Assembly (NCBI GenBank): GCA_036272815.1
Contig: DATAYA010000159.1
Span: 1 to 13,148, forward strand
Source of the DNA: DATAYA01 sp036272815
Lineage (GTDB): Bacteria > Pseudomonadota > Alphaproteobacteria > Acetobacterales > Acetobacteraceae
Reading direction: 5' to 3'
Length of the DNA stretch: 13,148 bases
Below the pieces are notes generated by a model that worked only from the letters and a program-made list of their open reading frames with translations, was not told where the DNA came from and made no database searches. Positions 6,994-13,148 of the stretch are shown here, in pieces (the first letter of the stretch is position 1; each line of letters starts with the position of its first letter). A program made the position numbers and the translations under genes.

Positions 6994-8954
6994 CACGCCG
7001 TCGGCGGCGCCAGTGCCTCGCGCGGGATGTGGCAGCGGATCGCGTTGCCGTCCGCCTCCGCCAGCGGCGGCTCCTCGATCTCGCACACCGGCCCGAGCTT
7101 GCGCGGGCAGCGGGTGTGGAACACGCAGCCTGAGGGGGGTGCCAACGGGCTTGGCGGCTCGCCGGCGAGCCGGATGCGGCCCTCGCCGGCGGCCGAGAGC
7201 AGCGCCTCGGTGTACGGGTGGCGGGCGGCGCCGAACACCATTTCCGCGGGTCCGACCTGCATCAGCCGGCCGAGATAGAGCACGGCCACCCGATCCGCGA
7301 GGTGCCGCACCACCGCGAGGTCGTGCGAGATGAAGAGGTAACTCACCCCCTGCCGTGCCTGGAGGTCGCCCAGCAGGTTCAGGATCACCGCCTGCACCGA
7401 GACATCCAGTGCCGAGGTCGGCTCGTCGCAGACCACCACGCGCGGACGGCCGGCGAAGGCGCGCGCGATCGCGACCCGCTGCTTGATGCCGCCCGAAAGC
7501 TGGCGCGGCCGCGACGGCAGGAGGCGCTCGGGCAGCCGCACTGATTGCATCAAGGCCAGCAGCCGGACCCGTCGCGCCGCGCCGCGCAGGCCCCCGAGCC
7601 GGTGCAGCGGTCGGCCGATCAGGATGCGGACCGTGTGGCTGCGATTGAGCGCGGAGTCCGGATTCTGGAACACGATCTGCAGCGCGCGGACCTGCGCCGC
7701 ATCTCGCCTGGATACGCGCGGCGCGAGGTCGGCGCCGTCGAGCGCCAGCCGTGCCCCTGCATCCGGCGCCGCGAGCCCAAGCAGGACTCGCGCGAGCGTG
7801 GTCTTGCCGCTGCCCGACTCGCCCACGACGCCCAGCGTCTCTCCGGCACCAAGCGAGAGCGAGACGTCGCACAATGCTTGCAGCGTGCTTCCGGCGACGC
7901 TGTAGGTTTTCGAGAGGTCTGCGATTTCCAGCAGCGGACCTGGCGCGGTACGCACGGGCGCGCGCACCGGCTGCGGCGGCGGATCGCCGAGCGTGGGCAC
8001 GCGGTCGTGGTGATGGCAGCGCGTGATCCGCCTGCCGAGGTCGGTCGGCGGCGGTGCAATCGCGCAGGCGGCGTCGGCGAGCGGGCAGCGCGGCGCGAAC
8101 ACGCAGCCGCGCACAATGCTGCCCGGTGGCGGCGGCAGGCCGGGGATGGTCGCGAGCACGCGCCCCTTCCCGCCGCGCGGCACGCAGCGGAGCAGGCCTG
8201 CCGTGTAGGGATGCCGCGGGTCGGCGAGCAGGTCGGCGGCGGGTCCCTCCTCCACCAGGCTGCCGGCGTAGAGCACGCCGAGCCGGTCGCAGAGCCGCCC
8301 GACCAGCGAGAGATTGTGGCTGATCAGCAGGATCGCGGTGCCCATCTCGGCGCGCAGGGCGGCCACCAGGTCGAGCACCTCCGCCTCCACCGTCGCATCC
8401 AGGCCGGTGGTCGGCTCGTCGAGGATCAGCAGCGCCGGGTTCTTCGCCAGCGCCATCGCGATCAACACGCGCTGCTGCATCCCGCCGGAGAGCTGGTGCG
8501 GATAGCTCGCCATCACCCGCGCGGGTGCCGCGATCCGCACCTGGCCGAGCATCGCCTCGGCCGCGGCGTGCGCCGAGGCGCGGTCGCGGCCGAGCAGCTC
8601 GTAGGCCTCCGCCACCTGCCGTCCCACGGTCAGCGCCGGGTTCAGCGCCCGGCCGGGGTCCTGGTAGACCATGGACACGTCGTGCGCCCGCAGCCGGCGC
8701 AAGGCCGCGCCATCGAGCCCGTCGAGCGCCTGCCCGCGGACGGTGATGCGGCCAGCGCACACATGCCCGTTGCGCGGCAGGCCGCCGATCGCGGCGAGTG
8801 CGACCGTCGACTTGCCGCAGCCGCTCTCGCCGACCAGTCCGTATGCTTCACCCGGCCGCACCGCGAAGCTCACGTCGCGCAGCACGACCAAATCGGCGCC
8901 ACGCACGCGATAGGCGATCTCGACCGCATCGAGGTGGAGCGCATCTGGGGTCAC
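6993..8954 (-). CDS. Fused dual ATP-binding protein of a peptide/nickel-type ABC importer (DppD-DppF-like)
   Basis: This 653-residue protein holds two complete nucleotide-binding domains. Domain 1 has Walker A GESGCGKS (42-49), signature LSGGMQQRV (155-163), Walker B ALLILDEP (174-181) and switch His213. Domain 2 has Walker A GESGSGKT (378-385), signature LSGGIKQRV (486-494), Walker B VVVCDEP (506-512) and His544. Each is followed by the oligopeptide-transporter C-terminal module (HPYTAGLL; HPYTEALL). Each module has four cysteines (284, 290, 297, 313 and 610, 616, 624, 641), an arrangement associated with an Fe-S cluster in some Opp/Dpp ATPases. The fusion supplies both ATPase halves for the two permeases upstream. 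The GTG at 8954 overlaps the permease stop (GTGA); the longer open frame upstream is only the mirror of the permease gene. The ligand is unknown; the family imports di- and oligopeptides, nickel chelates or glycosides. Confidence 0.95.
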   Translation of the reverse strand: MTPDALHLDAVEIAYRVRGADLVVLRDVSFAVRPGEAYGLVGESGCGKSTVALAAIGGLPRNGHVCAGRITVRGQALDGLDGAALRRLRAHDVSMVYQDPGRALNPALTVGRQVAEAYELLGRDRASAHAAAEAMLGQVRIAAPARVMASYPHQLSGGMQQRVLIAMALAKNPALLILDEPTTGLDATVEAEVLDLVAALRAEMGTAILLISHNLSLVGRLCDRLGVLYAGSLVEEGPAADLLADPRHPYTAGLLRCVPRGGKGRVLATIPGLPPPPGSIVRGCVFAPRCPLADAACAIAPPPTDLGRRITRCHHHDRVPTLGDPPPQPVRAPVRTAPGPLLEIADLSKTYSVAGSTLQALCDVSLSLGAGETLGVVGESGSGKTTLARVLLGLAAPDAGARLALDGADLAPRVSRRDAAQVRALQIVFQNPDSALNRSHTVRILIGRPLHRLGGLRGAARRVRLLALMQSVRLPERLLPSRPRQLSGGIKQRVAIARAFAGRPRVVVCDEPTSALDVSVQAVILNLLGDLQARQGVSYLFISHDLAVVRHLADRVAVLYLGRLMQVGPAEMVFGAARHPYTEALLSAAGEGRIRLAGEPPSPLAPPSGCVFHTRCPRKLGPVCEIEEPPLAEADGNAIRCHIPREALAPPTA

Positions 8955-9829
8955 GCCGAAAGCGCCTCCTGGATGCCCTCGGCGAGGAGGTTGACGCCGA
9001 CGACGAGCGAGGCGGTCGCCGCCGCGTCGAACGCGACCGGCCACCAGTAACCGCCGCCGATCACCCCGTAATTCTCCGCAATCGCGAGCCCCCAATCGGC
9101 CGAGGGTGGCTGAATGCCGAAGCCGAGGAAGGAGAGCGAGGCGACGGTGAAGATGGCATAGCCGAGCCGCACCGTCGCCTCCACCACGATCGGCGCGGTG
9201 ATGTTGGGCAGGATCTCAAGCACCATGATCGCGAGCCGGCTCTCGCCGCGCAGCTCGGCCGCGGCGACGTAGTCGAGCCCGCGCTCCGCCAGCACCGCGG
9301 CGCGCACCGTGCGCGTGATGAGCGGCGCGAACACCAGCCCGATCACGACCACGACCGTGACCGAGGACGGCCCGAGGGCGACCAGCGCCAGCAGTGCCAC
9401 GATGATGAGCGGCAGCGACACCATCACCTCGATCGCACGCCCGATCACCGCATCGATCCAGCCGCCGAACGTGCCGGTAAGCAGGCCCAGCGCGATCCCT
9501 GCGACGACGCCGAGCAGGGTCGCCAGTGGCGCGATCGTCAGGATGTCGCGAGCGCCCACGATGACACGGGAAAAGATGTCGCGGCCGAGCTGGTCCGTGC
9601 CGAACCAGTGCGCGGCGGAAGGCGGTGCGAGTTCATGCAGCAGGTGGTCGGCATAGGGGTCCTGCGGCACCAGCGTCGGGCCCAGGATCGCGCATAACGT
9701 CCAGAACAGCACGATCGCCGCGCCGGTCCAGAACGTCGCCGAGCGCCGCAGCGATGCGAGCCGCGTGCGCGGCGGTGGAGCTTCCACCTCGATCGGCGGC
9801 GCCGGCTCCATGAGCACGGCCTCGCTCAC
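8951..9829 (-). CDS. ABC transporter permease, DppC/OppC-like
   Basis: This is a 292-residue inner-membrane permease. A proline-rich cytoplasmic N-terminus precedes the first transmembrane helix (about 33-52). The family-typical HWFGTDQLGRDIFSRVIVGAR is at 74-94. The EAA-type coupling loop DYVAAAELRGESRLAIMVLEILPN is at 186-209, followed by SFLGFGIQPPSADWG (233-247), the hallmark end motif of DppC/OppC. It pairs with the DppB-like permease to form the channel. The GTG at 9829 was chosen because it overlaps the upstream stop (GTGA) and has GGAG 7 nt before it; an in-frame ATG at 9811 would drop six residues. Its own stop overlaps the ATPase start by 4 nt. Confidence 0.95.
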   Translation of the reverse strand: MSEAVLMEPAPPIEVEAPPPRTRLASLRRSATFWTGAAIVLFWTLCAILGPTLVPQDPYADHLLHELAPPSAAHWFGTDQLGRDIFSRVIVGARDILTIAPLATLLGVVAGIALGLLTGTFGGWIDAVIGRAIEVMVSLPLIIVALLALVALGPSSVTVVVVIGLVFAPLITRTVRAAVLAERGLDYVAAAELRGESRLAIMVLEILPNITAPIVVEATVRLGYAIFTVASLSFLGFGIQPPSADWGLAIAENYGVIGGGYWWPVAFDAAATASLVVGVNLLAEGIQEALSA

Positions 9830-10791
9830 GGCGCATCTCCGAGCCGCTGCCGCGGGTCCAGCAGCAGCAACACTGCGTCCGCGATCAGCGTCGCGGCGAT
9901 GTACACGGCACCCACGGTCAGGATGCCTGCCTCCAGCATCGGGAAATCCTTGCCGCGCGCCGCGGTGAGGATGAGGCTGCCGATCCCGCGGTAACGAAAC
10001 AACGTCTCCACCACGACGAGGCCACCGATCAGATAGCCGGTCTGCGTGGCGAGCACCGTGATCGTCGGCAGCAGCGCGTTGCGCAGCACATGCCGACGGA
10101 TCACCACGCCGCGCGGCAGGCCCTTGAGGACCGCGGTGCGCGTGTAGTCCGCCTCCAGCGCCTCGACGGTGCCGGCGCGCGTCATGCGCGCGATGTAGCC
10201 GAACAGCACGATCACCAGCGGCAGCGCCGGAAGGATCAGGTGCTGGAGCTGCACCAGCGCCGAACTTCCCGGTCGCCACGCGGCGGAGATCGGCAGCGCG
10301 CGCAGCCAGACCGCCAGCACCAGGATCAGCACGATCGAGGAGACGAACTCGGGGACGACTGTGAGCGATACGCCGGTGAGCGTGATCGCGCGATCCTGCC
10401 AGCGTCCGGCATGCAGCGCCGCAACCACGCCGCCGGCGATCCCGAGTGGCACCACGATCACGAAGGCGAGCCCCGCGAGCTTGAGCGAGTTGACCAGGGC
10501 GGCGGCGACGAAGGGAGCCACCGGCCGGCGGAACGCGTACGACAACCCCATGTCGCCGTGCAGCAGGCGGCCCATCCATTCGAGATAGAGCATGCTTGCC
10601 GGCCGGTCGAGGCCGAGCTGGTGATCGAGCGCCGCAACCGCGCGCGGGTCGGCAAGCGGCCCGAGGATCGCGCGCCCGACATCGCCCGGCAGCAATTGGC
10701 CGCCCGCGAACACGACGAGGCTCAACAGCAGCAGCGTGAGCGCGGCAAGCGCGAGCCGCTGCCCGAGCAGCCGCAGCAGCGGTATCCGCAT
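9826..10791 (-). CDS. ABC transporter permease, DppB/OppB-like
   Basis: This is a 321-residue inner-membrane permease of normal family length. It opens with a hydrophobic helix (about 10-30). The conserved periplasmic segment LLPGDVGRAILG follows, with the DHQLGLDRP turn (33-64) characteristic of DppB/OppB. The coupling loop is ALEADYTRTAVLKGLPRGVV with IRRHVLRNALLPTIT (211-245), and VETLFRYRGIGSL (261-273) is the typical late motif. The ATG at 10791 lies two bases after the binding-protein stop (TGAGGATG), so the two are probably co-translated. The frame is open much further upstream, but only as a shadow of the binding-protein gene. It forms a heteromeric channel with the DppC-like protein. 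Confidence 0.95.
   Translation of the reverse strand: MRIPLLRLLGQRLALAALTLLLLSLVVFAGGQLLPGDVGRAILGPLADPRAVAALDHQLGLDRPASMLYLEWMGRLLHGDMGLSYAFRRPVAPFVAAALVNSLKLAGLAFVIVVPLGIAGGVVAALHAGRWQDRAITLTGVSLTVVPEFVSSIVLILVLAVWLRALPISAAWRPGSSALVQLQHLILPALPLVIVLFGYIARMTRAGTVEALEADYTRTAVLKGLPRGVVIRRHVLRNALLPTITVLATQTGYLIGGLVVVETLFRYRGIGSLILTAARGKDFPMLEAGILTVGAVYIAATLIADAVLLLLDPRQRLGDAP
9837..9840 (-). promoter_or_regulatory. Shine-Dalgarno GGAG deciding the GTG start of the DppC-like permease
   Basis: GGAG on the minus strand is 7 nt upstream of the GTG at 9829, inside the end of the DppB-like gene. It supports the GTG over the in-frame ATG at 9811. Confidence 0.5.
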
Positions 10792-10793
10792 CC

Positions 10794-12374
10794 TCAGCCG
10801 ATGCTGGCCGATTGCAGGAAGAGCTGCGAGATCGCCGTGCCCTCCACGCCGCGCACATCGGCTCCGGTCGCGATCAGGTAATTGTAGAAATAGGCAAAGA
10901 TCACCGGCGTCTCGTCGAGCAGCAGCGCCTCGATACGGCCCGCAATGGAGCGCTGCGCCGCCAGACCCGTGGTCGCCACGTAGTCGCCCACCAGTCTGTC
11001 GTAGGCCGGGTTCCTGAAATGCGCCGCGTTCCACGGGCCGTCGCTGCCCAGCGTCGCCGAGAGCAACGCGTCCGGCACGCCGCGATGGCCGTAATCGGTG
11101 ATGCCCAGCGCGGAATCGAGCCAGTCCGATTGGCCGAACTTGGCAGCCCCATAATAGGCGGCCTGGGTCTCGACCTTGAGATTGACGGTGATGCCGATCT
11201 GCTTGGCGGCATTGCGGATCAGCACGGCGTAGTCGGGGATCTCCTGCAGCCGCTCGGTGGTCAGCGTCACCGTGAAGCCGTGCGCGTGCCCCGCCGCCGC
11301 CATCAGCAATTTCGCCCGCGCGATGTCTTTCCCCCGCTGCGGCACGGAATGGTCGGTTGACGGGTACACCGGCGCGAAGGGGCTGTCGTTGCCGAGGTCC
11401 GAGAGGCCGTGGAACAGCCCCGCCACCAGTGCCGGCCGGTCGAGCGTCAGCGCGAGCGCCTGCCGCACCCGCTTGTCGGCGAACGGCCCGGTGTCGCAGC
11501 GCATGTGGACCTGGCGGTGGATGCTGGAACGCAGCTTTATCAGTCTCACGTCGGGGTTGTTGAGCAGTGCCTGGCCGCCCTGCACGGTGAGCTGCTGCAT
11601 CACGTCGACCTGCTGGCCCTGCATCGCCAGGATCTGGCTCTGCTGGTCGGCGTAGAGCCCGAACTCGACCCGCGCCGGCAGCGCCCGCCCGCCCCACCAT
11701 TCCCGGTTGGCGACGAAACTCGCGCCCGCGTTCGGCGTGTAGCGCGCGAGACGGAACGGGCCTGTGCCGTCGAAGGTCTTTTCGAAGTCGCCCTTGTAGG
11801 AGGCGGGCAGGATGATCGCGTTGTAATTGTCCGACGACACGTAATACGGGAAATGTCCGACCGGACGATCGAGGTGGAAGGCGACGGTATGGTCGTCGAC
11901 CTTCCGCGTCCCGCCCGGCGAGAGCACGCCCTTGAACACCGACAGCGCGTTCGAACCGTTCTTCGGATCGGCGAGCCGGTCCATCGTCGCCACCACGTCA
12001 TCGGCGACCATCGTGCCGCCGCTGTGGAACTTCACCCCCTGGCGGAGACGGAAGGTCCAGACATCGCCCTTCGGGTTCGGCGTCCAGGAGAGTGCCAGCA
12101 TCGGTCGGAGCGTGAGGTCGGGCGCGTCATAGACGAGGAACTCGCCGGTCTGCTGCAGCAGCACGAGGCCGCCGATGTCGGCGACGGTGACCGGGTCGAT
12201 GGCGCCGGCCGGCACCGCTGCGGCGACGCGGATCGTGGCGCCCGGGCGGCCGGCGGCACGCGCCGGACGCGCGGCGCCGAGCACGCCTGCGATGCCGCCC
12301 GCACCGGTACGGGCGAGCAGGTCGCGGCGGGAGAGCCCGCCTGCGGCGGCGGTGCGGTCGCGATGCTGGCCCAT
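10794..12374 (-). CDS. ABC transporter substrate-binding protein, family 5 (DppA/OppA-like), Tat-exported
   Basis: This is a 526-residue periplasmic binding protein. A Tat signal (LSRRDLLARTGAGG, Arg16-Arg17) ends in ARPARA with probable cleavage after Ala40. The mature protein has the family 5 signature region TFRLRQGVKFHSGGTMVADD, then VVATMDRLADP, and the later VRQALALTLDRPALVAGLFHG segment where the two lobes meet. There is no lipobox, so it should be soluble. The ATG at 12374 was chosen because it places the twin arginines normally and has GGGGA 6 nt upstream; an ATG at 12428 would add 18 basic residues. It is the first gene of a four-gene importer operon. DppA/OppA relatives bind peptides, but heme, glycosides, opines and nickel complexes are also known, and the ligand here cannot be told. 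Confidence 0.94.
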   Translation of the reverse strand: MGQHRDRTAAAGGLSRRDLLARTGAGGIAGVLGAARPARAAGRPGATIRVAAAVPAGAIDPVTVADIGGLVLLQQTGEFLVYDAPDLTLRPMLALSWTPNPKGDVWTFRLRQGVKFHSGGTMVADDVVATMDRLADPKNGSNALSVFKGVLSPGGTRKVDDHTVAFHLDRPVGHFPYYVSSDNYNAIILPASYKGDFEKTFDGTGPFRLARYTPNAGASFVANREWWGGRALPARVEFGLYADQQSQILAMQGQQVDVMQQLTVQGGQALLNNPDVRLIKLRSSIHRQVHMRCDTGPFADKRVRQALALTLDRPALVAGLFHGLSDLGNDSPFAPVYPSTDHSVPQRGKDIARAKLLMAAAGHAHGFTVTLTTERLQEIPDYAVLIRNAAKQIGITVNLKVETQAAYYGAAKFGQSDWLDSALGITDYGHRGVPDALLSATLGSDGPWNAAHFRNPAYDRLVGDYVATTGLAAQRSIAGRIEALLLDETPVIFAYFYNYLIATGADVRGVEGTAISQLFLQSASIG

Positions 12375-12570
12375 ACGGCGTCCCCGTCCTGATCGTCGAA
12401 GCTTGGCGGCGGCCGGCCGGCCCGGCAAGTTCCGTGCCCCCGGCCCATTAGCCTAGCTCATGCGCCGGCCGAGGAAATCTGGTTTGCTGGCCCAGCTGCT
12501 CTCGGCACATGCTGCGACATCCGCGCGGCGTGCGCCAGGAAGCCCCCGATGCCGGCCACCCCGTCTCCAC

Positions 12571-13148
12571 GACCCGCTGACGCTCGCAACCAACCCGACA
12601 GTCGTGAGCGGCGCCTATTATGTCTCCTCCGGGCACGCTGCCGCGATCTACGGCCTGTCGCCGACGCCTGGACCCTCAGCCCCATGTTGCGTATCGAGAA
12701 CCCGACGACCACGGTCGCGAGCACGGGCTCGGTTACCTCCGGCATCTCGCTCGCGAACGGCGGCAGTGTCACCAACACGGCCGGCGGGACGATCGCCGGC
12801 TATGCCGGCGCGATTACCGCGCTTGCAATGGCCGCCGGCGGCATGGCGAGCAACGCGGCGGGCGGCACGATCGTCGGCTATTTCGACGGCATCGACGCAG
12901 CCGGCACCGTCGTGATCACCAATGCCGGCGTGATCGCAAGCGGGACCTTCGGCAACGTATGACGGGGTCCTCCTCGCCGTCGGCACGCTCGACAACCAGG
13001 CCAGCGGCAGCATCACCGGATTTCAGGCCGGCGTCTCGATCGCCGGGGCGGGCACGCTCACCAATGCCGGCACGATCGCAGGAGCCACCGAGCGTGACGC
13101 TGGTGGGCGTCAGCGGGCTCTCGGCCGGCAAATTCGTGTAGCGCGCGA
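12571..13148 (+). pseudogene. Frameshifted remnant of a beta-strand-repeat adhesin/autotransporter passenger
   Basis: Recognisable repeat-adhesin sequence runs through this stretch but changes frame. Segment A (about 12577-12655) reads LTLATNPTVVSGAYYVSSG then HAAAIYG. Segment B (about 12660-12957) shifts frame and reads DAWTLSPMLRIENP, then GISLANGGSVTNTAGGTIAG and ITNAGVIASG, ending at a TGA (12960-12962). Segment C shifts again and reads YDGVLLAVGTLDNQASGSIT, then GFQAGVSIAGAGTLTNAGTI. Beyond about 13080 the frame may shift once more before a TAG at 13139-13141. The TNPTVVSG, AIYG, AWTL and TNAGTIAG motifs are typical of surface beta-helix passengers in alphaproteobacteria. No signal peptide or clear start is seen. 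It is either a decayed gene, a fragment, or a region with indel sequencing errors. It is the only coding-like sequence on the plus strand with family resemblance. Confidence 0.6.
12771..12881 (+). repeat. Direct repeat pair within the adhesin remnant (33-nt units, 78-nt offset)
   Basis: The units at 12771-12803 and 12849-12881 are closely similar. They encode TNTAGGTIAGY and SNAAGGTIVGY, 26 codons apart. They are rungs of the beta-helix-type repeat and share one frame, which shows that segment B evolved as coding sequence. Confidence 0.55.

Noticed and set aside
7545..9050. Long plus-strand open frame opposite the Dpp ATPase gene
   Set aside because: Low-complexity Arg/Ala/Gln/His-rich translation, no motifs, and fully antisense to a gene with intact ABC motifs.
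12460..12570. Plus-strand ATG at 12460 as the start of the adhesin
   Set aside because: The translation up to 12570 (MRRPRKSGLLAQLLSAHAAT and on) is Arg/Pro/Ser-rich with no convincing signal peptide, so the start of the remnant was left open.

Overview
The window is a very GC-rich stretch with densely packed genes. All the intact genes lie on the minus strand. Several features point to an alphaproteobacterium, probably of the Rhodospirillales/Acetobacteraceae: strong G/C preference at third codon positions, many GTG starts, a short FtsB-type septum protein of the alphaproteobacterial form, a three-part cytochrome-linked molybdenum oxidoreductase, and NAGTIxG-type repeat adhesin sequence. The family-level placement is an inference from protein style; no rRNA or other marker is present.

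The layout is described in the direction of transcription, from high to low coordinates. At the right edge, about 12571-13148 on the plus strand, is a broken repeat-rich adhesin/autotransporter passenger whose recognisable sequence jumps between reading frames. It is divergent from a complete peptide/nickel-type (Dpp/Opp family) ABC importer at 12374-6993: a Tat-exported binding protein, two permeases, and one long polypeptide carrying both ATPase domains. The importer genes are nearly contiguous or overlap by 4 nt. After it come a possible 16-codon ORF and ftsB (6930-6601), a housekeeping cell-division gene with none of its usual neighbours beside it.

Next, at 6475-2533, is a three-gene oxidoreductase operon: a triheme cytochrome c, a small 2x[2Fe-2S] subunit and a large molybdopterin subunit. 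It belongs to the isoquinoline 1-oxidoreductase/nicotinate dehydrogenase/membrane aldehyde dehydrogenase type. Electrons should pass from substrate to the Mo cofactor, the two Fe-S clusters, the c-hemes and then the respiratory chain, probably on the periplasmic side. The substrate cannot be read from the sequence.

Only 52 nt downstream begins a second ABC importer of the polyamine/Fe(III) (Pot/Fbp) type at 2480-1: one permease, one ATPase and a Tat-exported binding protein cut by the window edge. The second permease usual for this family is not upstream, so it may lie beyond position 1. The overall picture is a locus of two uptake systems flanking a respiratory molybdenum hydroxylase. It looks like an accessory catabolic region inserted around, or placed beside, ftsB. 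I saw no tRNA, rRNA, CRISPR array, insertion sequence or convincing rho-independent terminator, and no stretch over 300 nt that lacks a gene or gene remnant.
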